64,000 nt of DNA from Owenia fusiformis (Eukaryota; Annelida; Polychaeta; Sabellida; Oweniidae), in assembly GCA_903813345.2 (NCBI GenBank), contig CAIIXF020000005.1, positions 18,169,375 through 18,233,374 on the forward strand. The letters run 5' to 3'. The notes beneath the pieces are model-generated. The model ran no database searches, was not told the origin of the DNA, and worked only from the letters and a program-made list of their open reading frames with translations. Made by a program: the position numbers and the translations under genes. Positions 47,556 through 60,300 of this stretch are shown here, in pieces (position 1 is the first letter of the stretch; the number at the start of each line of letters is the position of its first letter).

Positions 47556-48579
47556 CGAGGCCCGATCAGAAAGTAAGTAACCAACTGCTCTCATTTTTTC
47601 ATACTTCATTCAATCACATTGATTTTTTCACAGATGATGTAGAAAATATAAACCTATTAAAGAAGACCAAGGACAATGGGTTAGCGTCAATGCCATTGTT
47701 ATGGCTGTTGCTATGGTGATGATTGTTTTGGGTAGGTGGGGCACCCTTTTGTAAGCGGCTTTGGAAGATGGTTTGTTGAGTTTTTTACATGCCATATTCC
47801 TCCAAATGACCTAACATTTTTTATGCAAGACTGAATAATTTGTTTCATGTATTATCACAATGGTAACTACGCTCCATTGCCCCATTTATAAGTCATCGAC
47901 ACAAAGATATCAAGGGTATATCTGTCATAATGATGGTCATGATTCAGTCACAGTTTCAATCCAGTCAAATGTTGTTGAAGGGGGATTTTACTGGCATGAT
48001 GACAATGGTCCACCTCCACAGAGCCAACATTACCAAAGATATAGCCTTTTCCATGGCCACACAACTACCCCAGGCTCACTATTCCCCAGACCTGGCTCCA
48101 CGTGACTATATTCTTTCCAAATGCAAAGATGTTATTATGAAGAGTCCGTTTGGACAGAAATAAGGCCATCATTAAAGCTTTCAATAGCAGTTTGCAGTCA
48201 TTGAATGGCGCCATGTTGAACTTCATTAAGGACTGAGTGAAACATTGCCTTAATCGCATTGACTTTGGTGGCAATTAATTTGAAGGACTATGTGTTAAAA
48301 TGTAGTCTTACATTTGAATTTGATATATTTGGAGGTATTACAACATGTAGAAAAACTCTACAAATTATCTCAAACGCCACTTAAAACAGGGTGCCCCACC
48401 TACCCAAAACAATTGTCGCCACAGTAACAGCAATAACAATGGAATTGACGCTAACCTATTGTCCTAGGTCATCTTTAATAGGTTAATATTTTCTACATAA
48501 TCTGTGAAAATTTCAATGTGATTGAATAAAGTATGAAGAAATGAGAGCAGTTGGTTACTTACTTTCTGATCGGGCCTCG
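47556..48579 (+). mobile_element. Degenerate mariner element with ~190-bp TIR-like arms
   Basis: Ends CGAGGCCCGATCAGAAAGTA in inverted orientation, flanked by TA on both sides (47554-47555 and 48580-48581). The arms continue through CCTATTAAAGAAGACCAAGG and GTAGGTGGGGCACCC. Inside, a + strand frame keeps the mariner catalytic-region signature YSPDLAPRDYIL and, in another frame, a DDNGP segment. The transposase is broken by frameshifts and cannot be functional. Confidence 0.85.
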
Positions 48580-49058
48580 TACATCACAATTTTTAAAACA
48601 CTGGGTGTTTCAAATAACATTTCATGGCCTTGCAATATAATCTTAAAATCAAATCAAACGCTTGCGACGACACTATTCAACAAGTTGGCAAGAGGTCATA
48701 AACTGTTCATCAGTTAATTGTCAGTGACAAGTTATAACACAAATGAATATATTATCACAATATCCAAACATGGAGGTGACCCTTGTGAAACTCCATGATT
48801 CCAATCAGTTCGTTTTCCATCACATCAAGATGATACAATTTTACATCCACACATCTGATCATTTGGGTAAGAATCTATCCAAGCACCTTTGTCTATACAT
48901 CAATAACAGACTGCGTTCATCAATTCAAGGTAACAATTCATATTCTTTGCTCATGCTGTGTTCAAGCTTGTCTCCAAAAGCTACTCTTCTACCCACTCTT
49001 CTAGCATAAGAATCATGGGACAATGTGTTTTGAATCATATTTTCCAATGCCACAGAGT

Positions 49059-49204
49059 TCAGTTCTCATAGAGTATGTTGACCTCCTTCAACAGTTGTTC
49101 TCCCTTCTCTCCAGCCTGTTTACAGTAGAACTCTGATGCCACCTTGTTGCCCAAGTTCATCATTAGCCTACCATACTCCAGGTACACTGCCTCAAATAGA
49201 CTCC
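49059..49204 (-). pseudogene. WDR11: Duplicate of the last WDR11 exon (distal copy)
   Basis: Same sequence as 50665-50810, including the CTACAG acceptor and TGA stop. It is a second potential last exon, 1.6 kb downstream of the first. The transcript would normally end at the proximal copy, so this one is probably unused, but splicing to it would yield the same protein. Confidence 0.85.
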
Positions 49205-49252
49205 CTGTAGCAAAAATATATGAAGTTCAGTATCATGCCATAATTTACAATA

Positions 49253-50185
49253 TATAAACCTATTAAAGAAGACCAAGGACAATGGGTTAGCGTCAATGCC
49301 ATTGTTATGGCTGTTGCTATGGTGATGATTGTTTTGGGTAGGTGGGGCACCCTTTTGTAAGCGGCTTTGGAAGATGGTTTGTTGAGTTTTTTACATGCCA
49401 TATTCCTCCAAATGACCTAACATTTTTTATGCAAGACTGAATAATTTGTTTCATGTATTATCACAATGGTAACTACGCTCCATTGCCCCATTTATAAGTC
49501 ATCGACACAAAGATATCAAGGGTATATCTGTCATAATGATGGTCATGATTCAGTCACAGTTTCAATCCAGTCAAATGTTGTTGAAGGGGGATTTTACTGG
49601 CATGATGACAATGGTCCACCTCCACAGAGCCAACATTACCAAAGATATAGCCTTTTCCATGGCCACACAACTACCCCAGGCTCACTATTCCCCAGACCTG
49701 GCTCCACGTGACTATATTCTTTCCAAATGCAAAGATGTTATTATGAAGAGTCCGTTTGGACAGAAATAAGGCCATCATTAAAGCTTTCAATAGCAGTTTG
49801 CAGTCATTGAATGGCGCCATGTTGAACTTCATTAAGGACTGAGTGAAACATTGCCTTAATCGCATTGACTTTGGTGGCAATTAATTTGAAGGACTATGTG
49901 TTAAAATGTAGTCTTACATTTGAATTTGATATATTTGGAGGTATTACAACATGTAGAAAAACTCTACAAATTATCTCAAACGCCACTTAAAACAGGGTGC
50001 CCCACCTACCCAAAACAATTGTCGCCACAGTAACAGCAATAACAATGGAATTGACGCTAACCTATTGTCCTAGGTCATCTTTAATAGGTTAATATTTTCT
50101 ACATAATCTGTGAAAATTTCAATGTGATTGAATAAAGTATGAAGAAATGAGAGCAGTTGGTTACTTACTTTCTGATCGGGCCTCG
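49253..50185 (+). mobile_element. Second mariner copy, left end truncated by the duplication
   Basis: It is an identical copy of the inner and right parts of the element at 47556-48579. The right TIR with CTTACTTTCTGATCGGGCCT is intact, and the outer left TIR is missing because the duplication breakpoint lies inside it. Confidence 0.85.
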
Positions 50186-50664
50186 TACATCACAATTTTT
50201 AAAACACTGGGTGTTTCAAATAACATTTCATGGCCTTGCAATATAATCTTAAAATCAAATCAAACGCTTGCGACGACACTATTCAACAAGTTGGCAAGAG
50301 GTCATAAACTGTTCATCAGTTAATTGTCAGTGACAAGTTATAACACAAATGAATATATTATCACAATATCCAAACATGGAGGTGACCCTTGTGAAACTCC
50401 ATGATTCCAATCAGTTCGTTTTCCATCACATCAAGATGATACAATTTTACATCCACACATCTGATCATTTGGGTAAGAATCTATCCAAGCACCTTTGTCT
50501 ATACATCAATAACAGACTGCGTTCATCAATTCAAGGTAACAATTCATATTCTTTGCTCATGCTGTGTTCAAGCTTGTCTCCAAAAGCTACTCTTCTACCC
50601 ACTCTTCTAGCATAAGAATCATGGGACAATGTGTTTTGAATCATATTTTCCAATGCCACAGAGT

Positions 50665-53600
50665 TCAGTTCTCATAGAGTATGTTGACCTCCTTCAACAG
50701 TTGTTCTCCCTTCTCTCCAGCCTGTTTACAGTAGAACTCTGATGCCACCTTGTTGCCCAAGTTCATCATTAGCCTACCATACTCCAGGTACACTGCCTCA
50801 AATAGACTCCCTGTAGCAAAAATATATGAAGTTCAGTATCATGCCATAATTTACATATACTTGCCAACAAACAACATGTTTTTATGGGATCTAAAAAATT
50901 GTGCTTAGATATAATAATGCTGGAGTTTTTTGAAGGATTCTTAATTTTTGTGTCAGAAGAGTATATTTTACAACATGTATATTATCATGATTGTATATTA
51001 CATGGAGTAAACGCATATCTAGCCTAGAAGTTGTAAACAGACATTATCAAAATTAAGCATATACTTCCAGAACTTACTGTTTGTATCAGTCTTTGTGATG
51101 AGACCAAATTCTAGGCAGGCCTCAAGGAAAAGAGCTGCCCTGTCAAAGTGCCTGCACTGGTACAGCATCTCTATTACTTTGGTGAACCTACATAGCGACA
51201 GTAACACCAACACTGCCTTGCTCTGAAATAACAACAGATATAAAGCTATTGATGTGAAGGTAATAAGTTGAACTAAAATCGAAATAGCCATCTCAACTGA
51301 TGAGGTGAGGTCACCAGTGATTTATCATTTTTTGTGTGAATTAAGTTATCTCGAATCAATGACTTTTTAAACATCAAATCAATTAATTAATTGTAATTTT
51401 CGCATTCCAGAACATTTTCTGAAAACATAAGATGATCATGTGTCCAATACCTTTTGGTTGACTTGTGAACTCGCTAAATGGTCCGCCCATCGTCTCATGA
51501 CCTCACAACTCTCCGTGTATGAAAGTGATGATTTGGCAAGCCAGGCTGCCTGGTACCATTGACCATATGTTTGGAGATACCTACATGCATCAACAGCTTT
51601 GTCTATAAGACACAACAGCTGGACACCCTCTGGAAACAGAAAACATGAATGCTAATTCAATAGTTCCCCCTTTGTAGCATGCAACAGACATTTTTCTCTC
51701 ATTGTTTTCTACCAAAATCATCTGTTGTATTGAGGAATTTTATTAGCCTTTGTGCTAATATTCATGATAATTGTAAATCTTGTAAGGATCAATGCTGTTA
51801 CCACCTTACACATTGTAATGCTCTTTAACAACATAACATCATAGTCTTAATTAAATAAGATGTCAAGAAAGCAAGTAACACCAAGAAAGAGAATTATGTT
51901 TTAATAAACACACAGTATTCCTTAAATACCTGATAGCTTTCCATTGGCAATAAGATTTGTCGCGACTAGCTTAATTGTACTCTGTGATGCTCCTGAGGAT
52001 CTGACACTGGCTACAAGACAGGCTCGCAGTGAATCCACGTAATAACCATCATTCTCTGCATCAGTCTCTAACAGGAGCTGTACAGCCCTGTCTGCCTGGC
52101 CTAGTAAGATGAGGGTTTCTACACTCTTTCTTGTGTGTTCATATGTGGCTCTTTTACTATCATGTAATGAAACACGATCTAGTTCCTTTTGCTGAAACAG
52201 ATAGTCACTTACATATATATACTTACATGTATATAAAAAATAAATAACCGATTTTGATTTTATCTGCCTTTAAAAGTTAATAGGTGATTTTGGCGACATA
52301 CTTGTTTACACTTTAAGTATTTTGATTATCCCTATTAACATTACAAAATCCTCAAACCTGGAAGCTTTTGTTATCAATGAGGACATCATAGCAGGTCTCT
52401 AGTGGTTTGTCTTTGATGAAGCTCCATTCTAGTGTTGATTTATCCTCCAATTGTACAAGATCTTGGCTCTCTGCACGAGGTATAAACAGATCTCCAGAGT
52501 CTGAGTGGGACATAGGTGTAGAGACCTAGAATGGAACAAAGTAACAATGGTACAAACTACATAATGGGTGGGGAGGGGAGATCTTGGCTCTCAACATGAG
52601 TTGTGAAGAGATCTCAAGAGTGTGAGCGGTACATTCCTATATGCACAATGTATATAAGACTTTCTGAACTTGGAGCACATAAACTCCTTATGATCAATGT
52701 AGAGTTCTAAATACCACAATTGAAAGCCCAAGTACATACTTAAATATTAATACGAAAAACATTGAATGAATACAACAATCAAGTAAATGGTTATCAATCA
52801 GCTAGGTCAGCTTTCCTTCAATGTATATGATCATATGATGTATTTATCAAAAGTATGACTTAGAACGTAAAGCTTGGAATAATTGCTAAAAGACGTTTTG
52901 ATTTTAATTTGCTATTCTATACATACCTTACTGGAAGGATCAGCTTTCTCAGCACGGAGATAATGTAGCGCTAGTGTCCAGAAATTCATCTCAGATTCAT
53001 CTCCAAACAATCTAAGATTCCATTTAAAACAAAGTTTTATAAACGCAATGTCACAAAAATAATAACATGTCACTAAAATATTCATTAAAAAGACTTGGAT
53101 TCCCAAAAAACATTTTACAAGACAGAGTATCTTTAAATATTTACTTACTTAACTACTTATACAATGACTGTTCTCAGAGTAATATATGTATTATTCTTTC
53201 TTTGATAATTGTATAAAAACATGACAAATAGGTCTTAGTGAATAAACATAGCAACAATATATGTTACCTAGCAACCAGAAGGCATCTTTGAGCTGTACCA
53301 AACTGACAGTGAGGCAAGTAGTCCAGGACATCACTGAAAATCAACAGCATAAGATTGACCAAATGTTAGCAAATCAGGTGGAACATGGTTAGTTATTAAG
53401 ACAAGTGGTCCTACCGAATTGCCTATCATTAACTTCAAGTAGCAAATATTATCTTATCTTATTAATGCTGATTTTACATTCATTCACATCTCTTCCTATA
53501 GAAGAAGTGAAGCTAATAAAGAGTCTTATCGTATGATCTGTAAAATGAAGCCCTCTGATTGGTCAGTTCTTGTGCTGTACCAACCTGTATTGCTACTGAG

Positions 53601-55610
53601 ATTGTCCCCGTTGATCATCTCCGTCGCAATACAGAAAATATTGGTACGGAGGGGAAATCTCAGAAGCAATACAGAGGATCACACGATAAAAACGTTATTG
53701 AATGATTTGAAGTGCAATACAGGGTATATTCTGTCTCAATATTCTGTATTGGCACTCGACTTCGTCTCGTTCCAATACGGAATTCTCGAGCAGAATATAT
53801 CCTGTATTGCACTTCAAATCATTCAATAACTTATAATATTGTTTTCTAATGGAACAACTTTGCAAGAAATCTGTGCAATGTGAATGAAAATTTTGGACTC
53901 TTATGGGACAAAGGCACCCAATAGTGACGATCCATTGAAGATCACTGGAGTTTAATCTTAAGAGCCTATAAACATGTTTTGACCCCTCTCTTAAATATTG
54001 CATACCTCTCAAGTAGGGCTAACTGGTCATTCACTAAGGCCTGCATGTCTTTGCATTCCTCAGGCAGGTTGCTCAGTTGTAAGGTATATTTGCTGTTCCA
54101 TGGCTGATGCTGTAGCGTATACTTCAATGTTAGTCCAACCTTAGGTGGTAGAAGATGTGGGCTGAACAACGGCTCTGTAAAGTAACAATAGTACAAGAAC
54201 ACAAATGTGTACAAAATGTCCCCACCAAGTGGTGATCCCGTGAAATGGTTATCCTGAAAATGAGTAGACAAGACTTTACCAACACAATTTGAGGACGGAA
54301 AATCCAAAGTGGCCACCTTAAAATTTACCCAGAATGCCAAAAATTTAGTCAGTTCTAGATTTTCATACTAAGAACCACCCCTGAAAATTTGAAATTGATC
54401 CGTCACACAGTTAACCAGAAAACATGTAAAGAAGATTTTTCAGACAAGATTTCAGGATGGAAAATCCAAAATGGCTGCCTTGACATTTACCAAGAATGTC
54501 AAAAAACTAATCTGTTTGTAGATTTTCATACTAAGAATCATCCCTGAAAATAGGAAATTGATCTACCAAACGGTTCATCTGAAAACGGATAGACAAGACT
54601 TTACAGACAAGATTTTAGGACAGAAAATCCAAAATGGCTGCCTTAACATTTACGCAGAATGCAAAAAAAGTAATCAGATGTAGATTTTCATACAAACAAT
54701 CATCCCTGAAAATTTGAAATTGATCTATCAAACCGTTCACCTAAAAACGCGTAGACAAGACTTTACAGGCAAGATTTTAAGACGGAAAATCCAAAATGGC
54801 TGCCTTGACATTTACCCAGAATGCCAAAAAACTAATGAGATCTAGATTTTTATACTAAGAATCATCCCTGAAAATTTGAAATTGATCCACCAAACGGTTC
54901 ACCTGAAAACGCGCAGACAAGACTTCACAGACAAGATTTTAGGACCGAAAAATCCAAAATGGCCGACAATAAAAAAGTCCTTATGAGTTTTTGCTGATTT
55001 CTTTTTACAAAATTATCACATATAACTACTGTTAACAATAAAGTAGGCTTTTACAGCAAAGTAAGTTATTCCTGAAAATTAGAAGGTGATACCTGTAGCG
55101 GTTTTGGAGAAAACTGCCGGACGGACGGACAGACAGACAACCAGACAGACAGACGGACGGACGGACGGACGCGCCTAGGACGACAATATGGGCCCACACT
55201 ATGTGGTGGGGACATAAAAATGGGTTGTGACATCCATAATGACATTGACATTGGCATTTTGCGCATGAACCATCTTTAGAAACATTTGTTTTTTACCATT
55301 ATTTTTCACTGACTGAAATTAAGTTATAAGTTTCTCTTGGCTTTTCTTAGAATTTGTAAAATTCACTGACCATTTAGGTCTGTTATGAGATCATAACAAC
55401 TATATCCTATCCGCAGGGCTGTCAACTTGGGACCACCTAATATGAGTGACTTCAAAATGTTGGACACCTAAGTCCAAATCTGAACACTTTTGTCCAAATT
55501 TTGAACACCTTTAGCCAACTTTTAAACACCTTTGGCCAAAGTTTGAGCACCTTTGCCAAAGTTTGAACACCTCAAATTTTTCGCGCTCGCTACGCTCGCG
55601 ATGTCGTCAA

Positions 55611-55665
<55 letters not shown>

Positions 55666-56141
55666 AGGTACGAAAAATTTCCAATGAGCATGCGTGACAC
55701 ATACGGGATTCGCGTGACAAATCCGAACAAATTGCGTTCGGTTTTTTCCGGCGTTCGTATTTTTACCGTATCGTAAACATATTTCGAAAAAATTTCTACA
55801 GAAATATTTTTGCGTGACAATTACCAGGTAAAATGCGTATTTTGCGTGACATTTTCTGTCACGCAAAAAAAACTGGCGTGACTTCAAATTCTTCAGCAAA
55901 TGCGTGACAAATACGCAAATTGCGGGACAGTTGACAGGCCTGTATCCATGATGTGATAAAAACAGTACTCACCAGTTAGGAGATATTCCTCCATAGGGGA
56001 GCTGCTATTCTTCATCTTAATATCAGTCACTCTGAGACATCCATCAGCGCACGACAGCACAGGTTTATCTGAAGCTGCCCAGTCTGCATCATGAATCTTT
56101 GGTAGATCTCTGGGTGACTTTATAGATGTCACTACTTCTAC
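50665..56141 (-). CDS. WDR11: WDR11, C-terminal part only
   Basis: Nine exons, in transcript order: 55973-56141, 54006-54174, 53268-53333, 52927-53011, 52358-52525, 51930-52191, 51451-51629, 51078-51222, 50665-50810. Phases agree and encode 462 residues up to the stop. The sequence follows human WDR11 C-terminal to its propellers: KIHDADWAASDKPVLSCADG, QHQPWNSKYTLQLSNLPEEC, CYDVLIDNKSFQ, LGQADRAVQLLLETDAENDG, STIKLVATNLIANGKL, GVQLLCLIDKAVDACRYLQT, RRWADHLASSQVNQKSKAVL, FDRAALFLEACLEFG. Human WDR11 (1224 residues) acts with FAM91A1/C17orf75 in vesicle tethering and is linked to Hedgehog signalling and cilia. The first exon here starts with an acceptor, but no upstream exon for the remaining ~760 residues appears before the window end; SDR genes lie there instead. 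Confidence 0.93.
53694..53830. mobile_element. Palindromic element in WDR11 intron
   Basis: GTTATTGAATGATTTGAAGT then GCAATACAGGGTATATTCTG is inverted at the right end (CAGAATATATCCTGTATTGC then ACTTCAAATCATTCAATAAC). The ~40-bp arms differ at one position and enclose about 57 bp. A fold-back MITE. Confidence 0.85.
54218..55216. mobile_element. ~1-kb element of ~145-bp tandem repeats with GTCCCCACCA ends
   Basis: TGTCCCCACCAAGTGG at the left and TATGTGGTGGGGACAT at the right form short TIRs. Inside are five units with GACAAGATTTTAGGACGGAA, AATCCAAAATGGCTGCC and CTGAAAATTTGAAATTGATC, then a GGAC/AGAC microsatellite (55120-55170). Sits between two WDR11 exons. No coding. Confidence 0.8.
55408..55945. 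mobile_element. CTGTCAAC-ended element with GCGTGAC repeats and a poly-G run
   Basis: Left end GCAGGGCTGTCAACTTGGGA, right end GGGACAGTTGACAGGCCTGT: inverted CTGTCAAC/GTTGACAG ends. The interior has ATTTTGAACACC-type repeats, TACGCTCGCG, a run of 53 G at 55612-55664 and GCGTGAC-rich sequence. The end and interior design resembles the GCGGGA blocks at 15.25 and 17.15 kb. Confidence 0.6.
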
Positions 56142-57338
56142 CTATGGAGAGGAATTATTATGTCATTGAGAGAAACAATTATGAGGACCATATAAATGGG
56201 CTAGGGGTAACAGTAATGTAACCATGGCAGCTCAAAATGTGGGTGGGCTAGTTTCTTAGTATCACACAATTTGTGCACACCAAACTCCCCCAAACTGTGT
56301 CTGTTGGAAAAATGAGATTTTAAGTGATCTGCACATTCAACCATTGAGGCCTCACATTTTCTTTTATTTGATGACATATTTGAATTCAGTACTTGATTTT
56401 CTCCTAGGATTTTGATTTATACATTTATCATATATTATTCAATTTGCGAGGTATTTTTATCTTTTTTTAAAAAGTTAAATATGCTCAATCTTCACTGACA
56501 TATTGTTAAATAAAATATTGTTACATATCTTTAAAAGTTCATTTACTCTTTCAAGGATTACAATTTTAAGGTAAAATCACTATCTGCTTGTCAACAAGAT
56601 CAACTACTTGATTCTTGCCAAAGTAGATTTACATGAGTAGATTTAGATATAGATATGTGCAAGTGCCAAAGGGCAAGGACCTAAATTGTTACATAACAAT
56701 CACATTCCTATCAGGGTTAGGTATTTGATTTTTTTCATTTTATGCCTCAAAACGCCCAACTGACCGCCAACTCAATGTACCAGTCATACAACCAATCAAG
56801 CAAACAACCAACCAAGCAACCAACTAATCTACCAATAAACCAACTGACAAAACAAACATCCACATTCTGTCAATCAATCTGGCAATAAATCAAGCAACTA
56901 ACGTTGTATTGTACATTGTACGTTAATTGACAGATAAAACTTCCAGATTTGTTTAATATCTAGTAGAAATCGCCATCATATAGAAAACAATCATCGATAT
57001 CCTGTAAATCACTCAGACAATAAATCAAGCAACTAACTAATCCTACATGTAAACTGCAGTGTAAAATGTAAACCGCCTCGTCTTGCCCAAAAATAGAGCC
57101 TCCAAAGGTTGGCCTTTATAGACAGAACTCAGGCATATTCCATGTCATGGTGACTTAACCTCTAAACATATGCTGTTGTGTAATTCATTGTTAGTGAGAA
57201 GATCAAGATAAGGCCAACCAAGTTAGAAGTAGACAAGAATGTAGACTGGAATAGTCGCAACTGATTATGAGTTTTTCTGCACAAAGAATAGTACTTGACA
57301 TATGTTGACGGATTTAGTATTTTTCTGATCAGAAGATT
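56142..57338. other. Upstream region of SDR copy 1 (duplicated block)
   Basis: From about 56175 the sequence matches 62510 onward (AAATGGGCTAG...GTAACAGTAATGTAACC, then ACACAATTTGTGCACACC), so the duplicated SDR unit starts here, directly behind the first WDR11 exon. A CCAACCAAGCAACC low-complexity patch lies at 56787-56900. I see no WDR11 exon. Confidence 0.7.
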
Positions 57339-60300
57339 ATGTCTGCCAAGAAATTGTTCAATATGCAACCAGTTTTGGATGAATCATCCACAAAAGAGAG
57401 ATTTAAAGGTAAGCATTAGTTGGATTCTTAGCTCGTTTGTTGATTTAATTATTCAGTTATTTGTCACATGGGATTTTTTTAACTAAATTATTTAATTTCA
57501 TACATTGTCTTAGTAGGTGACTATAGTTGTATATGAAATATGAATCCATTATAGTTAAGATTCTTCTTAATAGTGCATTATTCTCCAAAATAATATATTA
57601 TAGGAAAAGTTGTAATAGTGACAGGAGGTGCTTCTGGAATAGGAAAAGAAACAGCAAGACGGTTCTTGAATGACGGTGCCACTGTTGCTGTATTTGACAT
57701 AAATGATGATGCCATTCGAAACACAGAACTTGAATTTAAACAAGCAGGTTTTTCGCCAATGTTCTACAGTGTTGATGTTTCTAACAAAGCAGAGTGTCTC
57801 TCAGGAGTGGGGAAGGTGGCTGATGCAAATGGGGGAGTTGTACACTATCTAGTCAATTCTGCAGTCTACTTTTGCTTTGAAGGTAGTACATGTACCAGGC
57901 CCCTAACCAGGGGGGGGGTTGGGAGGGTGATTTCAAAATCATGCTGTTTTGCACCATTCTGAGCACTTTTCAAGTAATTTTGGTTATTTTTCAGCCAAAG
58001 TTCTCAAAAGTGACCCCACTGGAATTTAAAAAAAAGTGTTTCCCTTGGCAAATCCTGGCTACAGGCCTGTGTACTTTTTTTAAAATGGAACTGTGCTTAG
58101 CATGATTCATCTTAAATGACTTAAGTCATTATGATATTAAATGAATTTGCATGTTATTTTACATGGATATGACGGACATTCATCACTGATTTTAAATGAG
58201 TATCAATGAATGAGTATTATTATGCAATATGGACATATACAGGGACGATCTTACAAAAAACACCTTGTGTCATTCTTAAAAACATCTAGGATCACATAGA
58301 TAACCCATATGTAATACCCAAAACTAAAACTCAATTAACATAATTAATTTAAAAAACAATGGGAATTTAGTATGAATATTTTAATTTCCAATTGTGATGT
58401 CATATTTCAATAAACACAGATTTCACTCATTAGCAATGAAGAAATCTACGAAAAATGGGTGTCAAAATATCGAAGAATGAGAAAGTTTGAAAGTTTCAAT
58501 CAAACAGTCTATATTTTACAGTATCTATGCCCCCCTAAGTGATTTGTTACCATTCATGAGTTATTCTATACTCAATCCTCTATCCTTGTTCTTGTTTTGG
58601 CATGCTGATGTGTTATCAGGCTTCATAATTGTAATGCATATATGGTATTCCAGCTCTTCAAGCTGAGCATGAACATTGGGCTAAGACAATGGCAGTGAAT
58701 GTAGAAGGTGTGGCCAATATGGTGCAATCATGCTATCCTTATATGGTTAAAGGTAGGTTGATCACATGTCTCTGTTAAGTATATTGGTGCACATGCCCAG
58801 AACAAGCTATCACTAAAGGATTTAAGACCAAGAATTACAATGCATTGTTTGCTGAATCATACCATGAACGTGTTATTACCAAACCTTTGCAGTTGGAATG
58901 CATGCAGTTGGAACGCAAAGTTTAGGAAACAACACCTGAGTGGAATGACGGAGCTACAATGCATTAAGTCTTGGGCTTAAATTCTTTTCACACATTGCAA
59001 ATTTGTTTCTTTAAAATCATCTAAAAGGAACGAAATCACGAAAAAAACACATTTTCAATTAAATTTTTTGCAAAGGTCAAGTTGACAAGTCATCAAATCC
59101 AATGTGAAAAATCCATTCATCACCATGACAACTGTTTAACTAGTGACCTTGCATGTGTTATTGATATTTCACACACTGTTCATTGTGTGAATACTCTGTA
59201 CGGATTGGCTGGAATCGGACACACCTTGCCTAGCTATGTGTGAATAATATTCCAAATACGTCTTAAAGATTATATTGGAATAATGATTACAAGTGTTTAA
59301 CTAATTAAATTCATTTTAGCTGGTGGAAAAGAGTGTGGAATCGTCAACATGGCCAGTGGATCTGCCCATAGAGCCCAGACAAACAGATGGACATATTCTA
59401 CTTCTAAGGGAGCAATTGTTTCATTAACAAAATGCATGGCACTTGACCTATCAGAACAGGGCATTCGGGTCAACTCAATCAGTCCAGGTGCAATCTGGAC
59501 TCCTGGGGTAAATGATAATCATGTTCAAGATTTAAAAATATTAAGTAGAATGATGAGAAAAATAAAGACATTAATTCAATTCTTGCCAGAAAGATGGACA
59601 TGCTCTCTGTTGTTTTTAGTCTAATTGTGGACAACCAAATCCAATATCTTGAGTCTATGACAACTATGAAAATGTTCCCAAAATAAATGAGAGTGATGAA
59701 CACTTCCAATTTACTAGGGGGAGGGGGGGCTCAAAACTTTACTCTGAACTTTAGGAAATGCCTTCCGATAGACTTCTAAGTGCAATTTTAGAACATGCAG
59801 GAGTTTTACTAGAATTTTTCACAAAAGGTTAAATAAATGAAAACAACAGGCAAAATTAATGGAAATCATACATTTAACATTTCACAATTATGAATCTAAA
59901 CAATCATCTCTAAATTGTGGTGTTCCGCAGGGCTCGGTACTTGGACCACTATTATTTATTCTTTACATAAATGATCTGCCTTTTGTTGCCCCTAATCTAA
60001 AATTTATTATGTTTGCTGATGACACCAATCTTCTTGATAGTGATTATGATTTAAATGAACTCATGACTAGAACTAATGCAAACTTGAATTCAATAGATGA
60101 CTGGATAAAAGCAAACAAACTTTCACTTAATATTGGCAAAACCAATGCTATTCTATTTGGACCCCAAAAAAATCAAACAAATCTGAATCTTAAAATACGC
60201 AATGAGAACATAAATTTCCAGGAAAAAATTGACTTTCTTGGAATTATTATTGATAAAGACTTGAAATTTAAAGAGCACATAAAATCTGTTGACACAAAGA

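Larger units (their letters stand above)
47647..50858. repeat. ~1606-bp tandem segmental duplication (two copies)
   Basis: Copy 1 is about 47647-49252, copy 2 about 49253-50858. Every open frame compared between the copies translates identically. Each unit holds most of the mariner element and the last exon of WDR11. The junction lies in the left mariner arm of copy 2, which lacks the outer ~95 bp. Confidence 0.95.

Noticed and set aside
47860-48163. Active mariner transposase
   Set aside because: The catalytic-region signatures are split between reading frames by indels; only remnants remain.
53533-53829. 98-codon plus-strand frame in the WDR11 intron
   Set aside because: It lies over a palindromic element and unrelated intron sequence; the WDR11 exons on the other strand explain the locus.
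55522-55899. 125-codon minus-strand frame with a long proline run
   Set aside because: The proline run is the translation of the poly-G/poly-C tract inside a repeat element.
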